Shown in pieces: positions 9,960 to 17,530 of a DNA stretch of 64,000 nt. How positions within the stretch are numbered: the first letter of the stretch is position 1; each line of letters starts with the position of its first letter. The notes below the pieces were generated by a model, which did no database searches, had not been told where the DNA came from, and saw nothing but the letters and a program-made list of their open reading frames with translations. Origin of the DNA: RUG12461 sp045661345. GTDB taxonomy: Bacteria; Bacillota; Clostridia; Lachnospirales; Lachnospiraceae. Location: contig JAZRFM010000024.1 of the NCBI GenBank assembly GCA_045661345.1, forward strand, positions 62,001 through 126,000, given 5' to 3'. A program made the translations under genes and the position numbers.

Positions 9960-9986
9960 TAAAGTATCGGAAAAGATTGCCGATAT
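9960..9986 (+). promoter_or_regulatory. Sigma-D (sigma-28) flagellar promoter
   Basis: TAAA (9960-9963), exactly 15 bp, then GCCGATAT (9979-9986). This matches the sigma-28/sigma-D consensus (TAAA-N15-GCCGATAA) at all but the last base. It lies about 80 bp upstream of the first rod gene and should drive flhO-flhP-flgJ-flgE as late flagellar genes. Confidence 0.88.
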
Positions 9987-10066
9987 AAACATTGAGTTAT
10001 CATAATGTCACATCTCAGAGCTTTTCACGGATGAAATCTCGGGGTAACAGTCAAAGGAGAAAACCT

Positions 10067-10864
10067 ATGGTAAAGGGTTTATACACTGCTTACACCGGAA
10101 TGGTCATTGAACAAAAAAAGATGGATAAGCTCTCCAATAATATGGCGAACGCTGACACCAACGGCTATAAAAAGCAGGGGATGGCAGCGACTTCTTTTGC
10201 AGATCAGCTTGCATTTCGGATTAAAGATACTTCTTCCTACAATCTTCCCCGCGGCATGGGGGATATCACTTTTGGTGCAAAAGTCGGTGAGACCTATATG
10301 GACTGGTCGGCAGGCGATATGCGGGTGACCGACAATACGGATGATTTTGCGATTGACGGAAAAGGTTTCTTTGCAGTCAACATGGGGCAGGACGGAGCCG
10401 GAAGGGCAGTAAACCTGACCAGGGACGGAGCCTTTGTTGTTGACCGGGAAGGATATCTCGTGACAAAAGAAGGAGAGCATGTTTTGACACGAACCGGCGG
10501 ACTAAACGGCGGCATGGCCGAGGGAGACTGGGTAAAGATCAACCCCGAGCTTCCTTATATCGTGGACGAACGGGGGGATATTTACCAGAACAATCAGGTG
10601 GTGTCCAATATCGGGATCTTTGACGTGGAAGACTACAGCAGCCTGCGGGAATTTGCCAACAATATGTTTGTACCGGAGGATGGGATCATCGCCTCTGATT
10701 CTTCCGTCCTGCAGGGCGTTCTGGAGGGCTCCAACATCAATGTCGTGGATGAGATGGTGGAGATGATCACGGTGACAAGAGCCTATGAGGCAAACCAGAA
10801 ACTGATCCAGACCATCGACAGCGATCTGGAGAAGGCAGTGACGCAGGTAGGACGCGTTGGTTGA
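10067..10864 (+). CDS. flhO: Flagellar hook-basal body rod protein, FlhO/FlgF type
   Basis: 265 residues from the ATG preceded by AAAGGAG; an upstream ATG at 9992 lacks the family's start sequence. The N-terminus MVKGLYTAYTGMVIEQKKMD, followed by NNMANADTNGYKK, is the conserved rod/hook N-terminal domain (PF00460). The C-terminus (NINVVDEMVEMITVTRAYEANQKLIQTID) is the matching C-terminal domain (PF06429). These secreted proteins pack into the axial rod through their terminal coiled coils. Position after mbl argues for the FlhO role. FlgF is the equivalent name in other bacteria, and the two cannot be separated by sequence alone. Confidence 0.88.
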   Translation: MVKGLYTAYTGMVIEQKKMDKLSNNMANADTNGYKKQGMAATSFADQLAFRIKDTSSYNLPRGMGDITFGAKVGETYMDWSAGDMRVTDNTDDFAIDGKGFFAVNMGQDGAGRAVNLTRDGAFVVDREGYLVTKEGEHVLTRTGGLNGGMAEGDWVKINPELPYIVDERGDIYQNNQVVSNIGIFDVEDYSSLREFANNMFVPEDGIIASDSSVLQGVLEGSNINVVDEMVEMITVTRAYEANQKLIQTIDSDLEKAVTQVGRVG

Positions 10865-10885
10865 CGGATATAAAATGACTTGGGG

Positions 10886-11022
10886 TTAAGGTCAAAAGTG
10901 CCATGCGTGGAACACGCATGTGCGCTTTGCGCGGGAAGGCGTTTCGACGTGCTGGCACGTCAGAACGCCTCGCCGAGCAAAGGTCACAGTGTCACTTTGT
11001 GACACGTGACTTTTGACCTTAA
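10886..11022. repeat. Multibranched palindromic element, copy 1
   Basis: This 137-nt element fills most of the 204-bp gap between two rod genes. Closing arms TTAAGGTCAAAAGT (10886-10899) and ACTTTTGACCTTAA (11009-11022) are perfectly complementary. Three hairpins sit inside: CATGCGTG-GAA-CACGCATG (10902-10920); a long stem with base CTTTGC/GCAAAG and apex GACGTGC-TG-GCACGTC (10925-10982); and GTCAC-A-GTGTCAC-TTT-GTGACAC-GTGAC (10983-11010). A second copy at 63195-63333 keeps every stem although many bases differ. It could be a structured RNA in the flagellar transcript or a dispersed non-coding repeat. I see no open frame. Confidence 0.85.
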
Positions 11023-11068
11023 CATTTTCACATGATACATACCACAAAGCGACAGGGAGGGCTATCCT

Positions 11069-11917
11069 ATGATGAGATCACTTTGGTCTGCTGCTTCCGG
11101 CATGAAAGCCCAGCAGACAAATACGGATGTGATTGCCAACAATCTGGCAAACGTGAATACAGTCGGGTTTAAGACATCCAAAGCGGAGTTTAAGACCCTG
11201 CTTTATCAGAACGTACAGCAAAGAGCGGCAAGATCGGCGGTCGATCCGGAAAATGATCCCGTCAATGTAACGACGAGACCCGCGCCGGCACAGGCAGGAC
11301 TCGGTACGAGAGTATCCTCCACCACCGCGCACTTCACCCAGGGATCCCTGGAGAACAGTGACCTGTCTTCCAGCTTTGCCATTGAAGGAAAGGGATTTTT
11401 CCAGATCCGCGGCGCGGACGGCAAGCTTTATTTCACGAGGAGCGGTGACTTTTCCTGGTCACTGGGAACGGACAAACAGGCCATGCTGACGACGCAGGAA
11501 GGCTACCCGGTGCTTGACAGCAAGGGGAAGGAGATCAAGCTTCCGGCGAACGTATCGGGTGAGGATGCGAGCTATTCCACAAGCGGCAATGTCATGGGTT
11601 ACACGGATGCCAATGGCAAATTTGTTTCCCTGAACCAGCGGATCGGGATCTATCAATTCCGCAATCCGGCCGGTCTGCGTTCTGTCTCCAACAACAGATT
11701 CCAGGAAACAGACGCTTCCGGGGAAGCCATGAATGAAGAGAATAACAATAACCTGCAGCAAAGCAAGGTACATCAGAATTATCTGGAAATGTCCAATGTA
11801 AACGTTGCGGATGAGATGGTGAATCTGATCGTGGCTCAGAGAGCATACGAAATGAATTCAAAGGCGATCCAGGCAACCGATGACATGCTTGGTCAGGCAA
11901 ATCAGCTGAGGAGATAA
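11069..11917 (+). CDS. flgG: Flagellar basal-body rod protein FlgG (FlhP-like)
   Basis: 282 residues beginning MMRSLWSAASGMKAQQTNTD, the classic FlgG start, then NNLANVNTVGFK. The middle contains the DGKLYFTRSGDFSW segment common to rod and hook proteins. The C-terminus MSNVNVADEMVNLIVAQRAY is the conserved export/assembly domain. FlgG forms the distal rod joining the basal body to the hook. It corresponds to FlhP in the mbl-flhO-flhP arrangement. A GGGAGGG ribosome site precedes it, and the 3' end of the palindromic element lies 46 bp upstream. flgJ-like follows after 1 bp. Confidence 0.92.
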   Translation: MMRSLWSAASGMKAQQTNTDVIANNLANVNTVGFKTSKAEFKTLLYQNVQQRAARSAVDPENDPVNVTTRPAPAQAGLGTRVSSTTAHFTQGSLENSDLSSSFAIEGKGFFQIRGADGKLYFTRSGDFSWSLGTDKQAMLTTQEGYPVLDSKGKEIKLPANVSGEDASYSTSGNVMGYTDANGKFVSLNQRIGIYQFRNPAGLRSVSNNRFQETDASGEAMNEENNNNLQQSKVHQNYLEMSNVNVADEMVNLIVAQRAYEMNSKAIQATDDMLGQANQLRR

Positions 11918-11918
11918 C

Positions 11919-12344
11919 ATGTCTATTGACTTGACGAATACCATCGGACAGAATGTACAGGCTGCACAGGACTACAGCTCGTCCAGGGTTGATAAACTGA
12001 AAAACAGGGATTTCGCACATGCGGAAGATGACGAGCTGAAAGAAGCCGTAAAGTCATTCGAATCCTACTTTGTAGAGCAGGTCATCAAGGAAGTGGAGAA
12101 GACGATCCACACGGATGACGAGAACTCCTATGCGGGACAGATGACGAATTACTTTAAAGACAGTGTTATCCAGACGATTTCGGATAAGATCGTCGATCAG
12201 TCGGGCGGAACCTATACACAAAAGCTTTACGAGCAGATGAAACGGAACTACGGGATTACTGACGAAGCAGAGGCAGACATATCCGTTGAGGCGTCAGAGA
12301 AGGTAGCCGCAGCTTCTGCAGAAGAGGAGGATAACCTTGCTTAG
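11919..12344 (+). CDS. flgJ: FlgJ-like rod-binding protein
   Basis: 141 residues. The segment ELKEAVKSFESYFVEQVIKE and the following GQMTNYFKDSVIQTISDKI match the rod-binding domain found at the N-terminus of FlgJ (PF10135). There is no muramidase domain, as is usual for the short Firmicute form. It should act as a rod-assembly scaffold. It starts 1 bp after flgG, and its last 8 bases overlap the TTG start of flgE, so the three are translationally linked. Confidence 0.85.
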   Translation: MSIDLTNTIGQNVQAAQDYSSSRVDKLKNRDFAHAEDDELKEAVKSFESYFVEQVIKEVEKTIHTDDENSYAGQMTNYFKDSVIQTISDKIVDQSGGTYTQKLYEQMKRNYGITDEAEADISVEASEKVAAASAEEEDNLA

Positions 12345-13620
12345 ATCTTTATACTCCGGTGTGACCGGGCTGAAATCCCATCAGACAAAACTGGACGCCA
12401 TCGGCAATAATGTGTCCAATGTGAATACCATCGGCTACCGCAGCAAAACCGTGAATTTCAGCGATGTGCTGTATCAGACTGCGGCAGAAGCGCATCCGGC
12501 CGGACAGAACACGGCATCCACGAATCCTTACCAGATCGGACTCGGATCAAAAGTATCCTCCATTACCTCTACCATGGGAAAAGAAGGATCAACGCAGATG
12601 ACGGGCAACACGTTTGACATGCGTATCAGCAATCAGGCAAATGCGTTCTTTGTTGTGCAGAGCGGGAATGAGACGTTTTATACCAGAGACGGGGCATTCG
12701 GGATCGATGCGGAGCGGAATCTGGTGCTTCGTTCCAATGGTGCATATGTACAGGGCTGGAAAGGTGAACAGGCCGGTGGTGCCGTGACAAAGCTGACACT
12801 TCCGGATCCGAAGACCGAAAACCATCTGGTGTATGATACGGGGATCGATGTTTCGGGAGACATCAGCGATGTCACCTATGGGGAGGGAGGAACAAAATCC
12901 TTTTCCATGACGATCAAGGAAAGAAGCGGTTCTGACTACAGGATTGATTTTGATGTGGAGAAAGTGACAGATGACCCGGATGATGCTACTTATACGCTGA
13001 AAGCGACCAAAGTACATATCAAGAATGCCAAGGGGGAGGAACAGGAAGTCAAGCTGTACGGTGATGACAATACATTCACGCTCGGATACGACAATGTGAC
13101 AGGAAAGCTTATTTCCATTGATGGAGGCGGTGGTACCCATGTCTCTTTCAAGATTCCGGGCAGAAGCTCTCTGGATATTAATCTGGCAGAGACCTACTAC
13201 GAGACACCTCCCGCAGGCGGGACGCCGGGAGCACTTTCCGCTGCGACCCATTCCTTTGACGATGTCGGGAAGGTTGCCGGCTATGAGGTAAACGGAAACG
13301 GCGCGATCTACACCGTTTTTACCAACGGAAACCGTGAGATTGTCGGAAGAGTGGCAACAGCAGCCTTCAGCAATCCCCAGGGACTCCTCAGTACGGGGGA
13401 CAATCTTTACAAAGAATCTATAAGCTCCGGAGACGCCAGATTGGAAGACATTGCAAAGCTGGGGGGGAATATCACTTCCGGCGCGCTGGAGATGAGTAAT
13501 GTGGATCTGGCTGCGGAGATGACAGAACTGATCGTTGACCAGCGCGGTTTCCAGGCAAACAGCAAGGTGATCACCACCTCCGACGAGATGCTCCAGACTT
13601 TACGGGATCTGAAGAGATGA
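12337..13620 (+). CDS. flgE: Flagellar hook protein FlgE, TTG start
   Basis: 427 residues. The start is TTG, preceded by GAGGAGG, inside the end of the flgJ-like gene; the next residues LRSLYSGVTGLKSHQTKLD show it is the true start. NNVSNVNTIGYRSKTVNF, a variable middle domain (about 130-330) and the C-terminal SNVDLAAEMTELIVDQRGFQ identify a hook protein. It polymerises into the hook outside the cell. Its last 21 bases overlap the end of the convergent recD2 gene, so the two 3' ends are antisense to one another. Confidence 0.9.
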   Translation: MLRSLYSGVTGLKSHQTKLDAIGNNVSNVNTIGYRSKTVNFSDVLYQTAAEAHPAGQNTASTNPYQIGLGSKVSSITSTMGKEGSTQMTGNTFDMRISNQANAFFVVQSGNETFYTRDGAFGIDAERNLVLRSNGAYVQGWKGEQAGGAVTKLTLPDPKTENHLVYDTGIDVSGDISDVTYGEGGTKSFSMTIKERSGSDYRIDFDVEKVTDDPDDATYTLKATKVHIKNAKGEEQEVKLYGDDNTFTLGYDNVTGKLISIDGGGGTHVSFKIPGRSSLDINLAETYYETPPAGGTPGALSAATHSFDDVGKVAGYEVNGNGAIYTVFTNGNREIVGRVATAAFSNPQGLLSTGDNLYKESISSGDARLEDIAKLGGNITSGALEMSNVDLAAEMTELIVDQRGFQANSKVITTSDEMLQTLRDLKR

Positions 13621-15840
13621 CGGGGACTGGAACTGTTCTCTGATCCGATCGCTGAGACCGGAATATCTTTTCTGCTCCGTTGTATTATCGACCATACTGC
13701 AAAACACGTGCTCGTCTCCGACGAGCACGACGCATTTCCTGGCCCGTGTCACCGCGGTATACAGAAGATTACGGTTATACAGAAGCTGTGGACCGGACAG
13801 CAAAGGGATGATCACGGCAGGATACTCGCTTCCCTGGGATTTATGGATGGTCATGGCATAAGCCAGATCCAGATCATCCAGAAGCTTGTTCGGATACGCA
13901 ACGGTTCTCCCTTCGTCAAAAACCACGGTCACGGTCTCCGAAAAGGAATTGATTTCCAGAATGGTACCGATATCGCCGTTAAAAATGCCGTCTCCGCTTT
14001 CCGCGACCAGATTGTAACGGGAGCGGATCTCCCATGTCAGCTGATAATTGTTTTTGGTCTGCATGACCTTATCGCCCTCCCGCAGGACACCGTCACCGTG
14101 CGGGATTTCCTTTTTTTCGCTGCTCTTCGGGTTCAGGGCATTCTGCAGGATTGCGTTGAGCCGGATGGAGCCCAGGAGACCTTTTCTCATGGGTGTCAGA
14201 ACCTGGATATCCAGTGGATCTGCTTCCACATAAGGGGGGAGCTTTTCGCTGATGAGCTGCAAGGTGACGTTGATGATCCGATCCGCTTCGTATCGTTTCA
14301 GGAAAAAGAAATCCCTGCTCTTGTTGTCGGGAACGGCAGCGGTTCCTTCGTTGATGGCATGGGCATTCAGAATGATATCACTTTGCGCTGCCTGACGAAA
14401 AATATGCTTCAGCGCAACCACATGAAAGCGTTCACTTCGAATAAGATCCTTCAGGACGCTGCCCGGCCCCACACTGGGCAGCTGATGGACATCGCCCACC
14501 AGAATCAGTCTGGTACCGGCGAGTACGGCCTTGAGCAGGGCGTGCATCAGCGGAAGATCGACCATGGAGACTTCGTCAATGATGATTGCATCCGTTTCCA
14601 GGGGGTTCAGTTCATTTTTTTCAAAATAGGAAACCGGATTGTCTTCGGAGATCCCGCCGTTGACTTCGAGGAGGCGGTGGATCGTTTTGGCCTCAAAGCC
14701 CGTCATTTCGCTCATGCGCTTTGCCGCACGTCCGGTCGGCGCTGCCAGGTACAGATCCAAACCCTCCGTTTCAAAATAACGGATGAGGGCGTTGATTGTA
14801 GTGGTTTTGCCTGTTCCGGGGCCTCCCGTCAGGATAAAAAGCCCGTTTCGTGCGGCGGAACGAACCGCCTCCGCCTGCTCGGGTGCGAGCATGATGCCGG
14901 TTTCTTTTTCGATGCGGCTGATCCGGTCGGCAAGGAGCTCATCCGGCACGGGATAACGGATATCCAGGTTTTTCAGCATGGCTGCCACATGCAGCTCCAT
15001 GTGATAGAACGACGCATGATAGACATAAGTGGTGTCATCACGGTCACGAAACACGATTTTTCTGTCCACGACCAGATCCATACAGATCTTTTCGATCAGA
15101 TCGTCCGGTACGTGAAGAAGCTCTGCGGCGCGCCGGTTCAGTTCCTCTCTCGGCAGACAGGTATGACCCTCCGAGGATGCCTGTGTCAGAACATAAAGAA
15201 TGCCGCTGCGCACACGAAAATCCGAGTCTATACGGATGCCTGTTTTTGCAGCAATCTCATCTGCCGTCTTGAAGCCGATGCCGCGGATGTCATCGGACAT
15301 CCGGTAAGGGTTGTTTTTCACGACGGAATAGGTTTCGTTGCCGTAGGTCTGGAAAATTCTGGTAGCGAGCGTCAGCGGGATACCATATTGCTGAAGAAAC
15401 AGTATGACCTGCCTGAGATCCTTGCGTTCTGTTAATTGCTCCGCGATCTCAACGGCCTTTCTTTCGGAAATGCCCTTGATTTCGGTGAGACGTTCGGGCT
15501 CTTCCTCCATGATGCGAAGCGCATCGGATTTGAACTTTTTTACAATACGCGCGGCAAGCGCAGGGCCGATGCCTTTTACGGCGCCGGAGCCAAGATACCG
15601 CTCGATTGCTTCGGCACTTTCCGGTGCGGTTTCCTGAAAATGCTCCACCCGGAATTGCTCCCCGTAGGAGGGATGAAAGACAAACTCCCCGTCCATCTTC
15701 AGATTTTCACCGGGAGAGACCTGACCGAGATTGCCGACACAGGTGACCTCCTCGCCTTCGCAGATGAAGTTCATCACCGTATAGCCTGTGTCCGGATTTT
15801 GAAAGATGATGTGATCGATATAACCGTGAATTGTTTCCAT
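13600..15840 (-). CDS. recD2: RecD-like ATP-dependent DNA helicase (RecD2/TraA type)
   Basis: 746 residues. An N-terminal OB-like segment (METIHGYIDHIIFQNPDTGY) and helix-hairpin-helix repeats (GIGPALAARIVKKFK, IKGISERKAVEIAEQL) precede a superfamily 1B helicase core. Core motifs are Walker A LTGGPGTGKTT (about 340), APTGRAAKRM, DEVSMVDLPL, LVGDVHQLPSVGPG and the UvrD-C part YAMTIHKSQGSEYPAVI. This is the RecBC-independent RecD2 family, a 5'-3' helicase linked to repair and replication-fork stability. It lies 3' to 5' against the flagellar genes. Its ATG shares one base with the upstream methyltransferase stop (TAATG), so the pair forms an operon. Confidence 0.95.
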   Translation of the reverse strand: METIHGYIDHIIFQNPDTGYTVMNFICEGEEVTCVGNLGQVSPGENLKMDGEFVFHPSYGEQFRVEHFQETAPESAEAIERYLGSGAVKGIGPALAARIVKKFKSDALRIMEEEPERLTEIKGISERKAVEIAEQLTERKDLRQVILFLQQYGIPLTLATRIFQTYGNETYSVVKNNPYRMSDDIRGIGFKTADEIAAKTGIRIDSDFRVRSGILYVLTQASSEGHTCLPREELNRRAAELLHVPDDLIEKICMDLVVDRKIVFRDRDDTTYVYHASFYHMELHVAAMLKNLDIRYPVPDELLADRISRIEKETGIMLAPEQAEAVRSAARNGLFILTGGPGTGKTTTINALIRYFETEGLDLYLAAPTGRAAKRMSEMTGFEAKTIHRLLEVNGGISEDNPVSYFEKNELNPLETDAIIIDEVSMVDLPLMHALLKAVLAGTRLILVGDVHQLPSVGPGSVLKDLIRSERFHVVALKHIFRQAAQSDIILNAHAINEGTAAVPDNKSRDFFFLKRYEADRIINVTLQLISEKLPPYVEADPLDIQVLTPMRKGLLGSIRLNAILQNALNPKSSEKKEIPHGDGVLREGDKVMQTKNNYQLTWEIRSRYNLVAESGDGIFNGDIGTILEINSFSETVTVVFDEGRTVAYPNKLLDDLDLAYAMTIHKSQGSEYPAVIIPLLSGPQLLYNRNLLYTAVTRARKCVVLVGDEHVFCSMVDNTTEQKRYSGLSDRIREQFQSPSSLQIP
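13707..13729 (+). other. Perfect 10-bp hairpin inside the recD2 coding sequence
   Basis: CGTGCTCGTC-TCC-GACGAGCACG lies 87 bp beyond the flgE stop, on the antisense side of recD2. It could stop or stabilise flgE transcripts, but no proper T run follows. It may simply reflect recD2 codon use. Confidence 0.3.
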
Positions 15841-16703
15841 TAAGAGATACTCCAGCGCCCGCTGGCGCCACAGGGAAGGATCAGACCGGTGGAACTGACC
15901 GGCAGACCGATCTCATCGGAGAGAACCTGCCCGCCGAACCCCTTTAAAGCCGTCCTGATCATATAGGTCAGTACTGCGGGCTGCAATCCGGTGGTATAGG
16001 AATTGACAAGGAAAAACAGAGGAGAATCGGACAAAAGCTCACTGCAGCGGCAGATCAGGTGAAACACCTGGTCTTCCAGCTTCCAGATTTCTCCTTTCGG
16101 CCCTCTCCCGTAAGAAGGAGGATCCATAATGATCGCGTCATACCGGCTGCCTCTGCGGATCTCCCGTTCCACAAACTTCAGGCAGTCATCGGTGAGCCAG
16201 CGGATCGGCGCGTCGGACAGCCCGGAAGAGGCAGCGTTTTCTTTTGCCCAGCCCACCATTCCTTTGGCGGCGTCCACATGGGTAACTGCCGCCCCTGCTG
16301 CTGCCGCGGAAATCGTGGCGCCTCCGGTATATGCAAAGAGATTCAGGACACGGACTTTGCGGCCGGATGACCTGATCAGTCCGGAAAACCAGTCCCAGTT
16401 TACGGCCTGCTCGGGAAAGAGGCCGGTATGCTTAAAACGAAGGGGCTTGAGTTGAAAAGTCAAATCCTTGTATCGGATGCTCCACTGCTCGGGAAGATCA
16501 AAAAACTCCCATTCTCCGCCCCCCTTGCTGCTGCGGTGGTAAATAGCATTGCTCCGGTTCCAGGAGGCATCCTTCTTTGTATTCCAGATGACCTGCGGAT
16601 CGGGACGCCGAAGGATAAAGGATCCCCACCGTTCGAGTTTTTCTCCCTCAGAGCAGTCCAGCACTTCATATTCTTTCCATTGATCTGCGATCCACATAGG
16701 CAT
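15840..16703 (-). CDS. Class I SAM-dependent methyltransferase, RlmI/RlmK-like
   Basis: 287 residues. The Rossmann core starts with VRVLNLFAYTGGATISAAAA (motif I, about 132-150), then VTHVDAAKGMVGWAKENA, and has the catalytic-loop motif IIMDPPSYGRGPKGEIW (about 208-224). DPPSY(G/A)RG is typical of 23S rRNA methyltransferases of the RlmI/RlmK group (PF10672-like). The N-terminal PUA domain of full RlmI is missing, so the exact target base is unknown. It is the first gene of the operon with recD2 and is read from a promoter divergent from the S10 operon. Confidence 0.82.
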   Translation of the reverse strand: MPMWIADQWKEYEVLDCSEGEKLERWGSFILRRPDPQVIWNTKKDASWNRSNAIYHRSSKGGGEWEFFDLPEQWSIRYKDLTFQLKPLRFKHTGLFPEQAVNWDWFSGLIRSSGRKVRVLNLFAYTGGATISAAAAGAAVTHVDAAKGMVGWAKENAASSGLSDAPIRWLTDDCLKFVEREIRRGSRYDAIIMDPPSYGRGPKGEIWKLEDQVFHLICRCSELLSDSPLFFLVNSYTTGLQPAVLTYMIRTALKGFGGQVLSDEIGLPVSSTGLILPCGASGRWSIS

Positions 16704-16739
16704 CCCCGGCTTTTCCTGTACTATTTCCCGACAACGATT

Positions 16740-16768
16740 ATTGTAGCCTATGCGGTGGCGGGACGCAA
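16740..16768 (-). promoter_or_regulatory. Promoter for the methyltransferase-recD2 operon
   Basis: On the minus strand TTGCGT (16768-16763), a 17-bp spacer and TACAAT (16745-16740) lie 36 bp from the methyltransferase start. Confidence 0.6.
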
Positions 16769-16850
16769 GGAAAGAACCCTCTATATATAGTAGAAAAAGA
16801 AAGGATGCCCCCTATTTTTTTCAAAAAATACAAAAAAGGCGAAAAAAACC

Positions 16851-16879
16851 TTGCAATACGAAAAAAAAGGTGATAGTAT
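16851..16879 (+). promoter_or_regulatory. Promoter of the S10-spc-alpha cluster
   Basis: TTGCAA (16851-16856), a 17-bp spacer and TAGTAT (16874-16879). Transcription should begin near 16886, giving a leader of about 250 nt before rpsJ. A-rich DNA precedes the -35 box (possible UP element). Confidence 0.65.
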
Positions 16880-16885
16880 ACAACT

Positions 16886-17138
16886 TGCTGTGACATTGAT
16901 AGCGGTGAAGCGTGAGGTTGCTGCCGAGTAGCAGAGTCAGGCGAAATGGCAGGTTTTTCCGTGGAGCGAATGTCAAGTTAGGAAACTGGCGACAAGTCAC
17001 TGTGCAAGGTCTACCGCCCGCTGAGGGCAGGAGAGTAGAAACGACGTGTGAGAACCATTAGGACACACACGGGGAAGTGTACAGTCACCGCTTGTCGTAC
17101 TATGAAATAGGAAAGTGCGAAAAGGAGGCGACTTTTTT
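16886..17138 (+). promoter_or_regulatory. Structured 5' leader RNA of the S10 operon (candidate ribosomal-protein autoregulatory leader)
   Basis: No gene fits here, but the transcript folds into two closed domains. Domain I is closed by TGACATT (16891-16897) and AATGTCA (16969-16975). Domain II is closed by CGACAAG (16990-16996) with CTTGTCG (17091-17097) and continued by ACTGTGC (16999-17005) with GTACAGT (17079-17085). Inside domain II lie a hairpin CTAC-C-GCCC-loop-GGGC/GTAG (17011-17038) and a hairpin CGTGTG/CACACG (17045-17071), making a three-way junction. The ribosome site AAAGGAGG (17121-17128) follows. By analogy with other S10 leaders, an encoded protein such as L4 may bind it, but that is inference. 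I cannot name an RNA family for it. Confidence 0.65.
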
Positions 17139-17456
17139 ATGGCTCAAACAATGAGAATCACACTCAAGGCATATGATCATACATTGGTGGACAGCTCCGC
17201 CAGGAAGATCATCGAAACGGTCAGAAAGAACGGATCCCAGGTGAGCGGTCCCGTACCGCTGCCCACCAAGAAGGAGGTTGTAACGATCCTTCGTGCGGTG
17301 CATAAATATAAGGATTCGAGAGAGCAGTTCGAGCAGAGAACGCACAAAAGACTGATCGATATCATTGCGCCGACCCAAAAGACTGTGGATGCACTGTCCC
17401 GTCTGGAGATGCCGGCCGGTGTTTACATTGATATCAAAATGAAAGACAACGATTAA
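17139..17456 (+). CDS. rpsJ: 30S ribosomal protein S10
   Basis: 105 residues from MAQTMRITLKAYDHTLVD, the conserved S10 start. An in-frame ATG 24 bp upstream is rejected because AAAGGAGG is correctly spaced only for this ATG. TKRLIDII-type segment HKRLIDIIAPTQKTVDAL is present. S10 also serves as NusE in antitermination. It is the first gene of the cluster. The 74-bp gap to rplC holds a small perfect hairpin (GAGTGCC/GGCACTC, 17486-17502). Confidence 0.98.
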   Translation: MAQTMRITLKAYDHTLVDSSARKIIETVRKNGSQVSGPVPLPTKKEVVTILRAVHKYKDSREQFEQRTHKRLIDIIAPTQKTVDALSRLEMPAGVYIDIKMKDND

Positions 17457-17530
17457 CCAGAGAACAAAATATCTCCTGCTAGTATGAGTGCCGCAGGCAC
17501 TCCTCTGTAGGAACAAAAGGAGGAAAACGT

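Noticed and set aside
9992..10066. Upstream start for flhO
   Set aside because: It begins at the expected transcription start of the sigma-D promoter, and the family's conserved N-terminus begins at 10067.
10886..11022. Reading the palindromic element as a CRISPR array or an intrinsic terminator
   Set aside because: There are no regularly spaced direct repeats, and no T run follows the stems.
13708..15435. A 575-codon plus-strand open frame opposite recD2
   Set aside because: The minus strand carries a complete helicase with all motifs and a promoter-bearing upstream gene. The plus frame has no family features and no ribosome site.
16886..17138. Possibility of an RNase P, tmRNA or tRNA gene before rpsJ
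   Set aside because: I could not find the conserved cores of these RNAs; position and folding fit a mRNA leader better.
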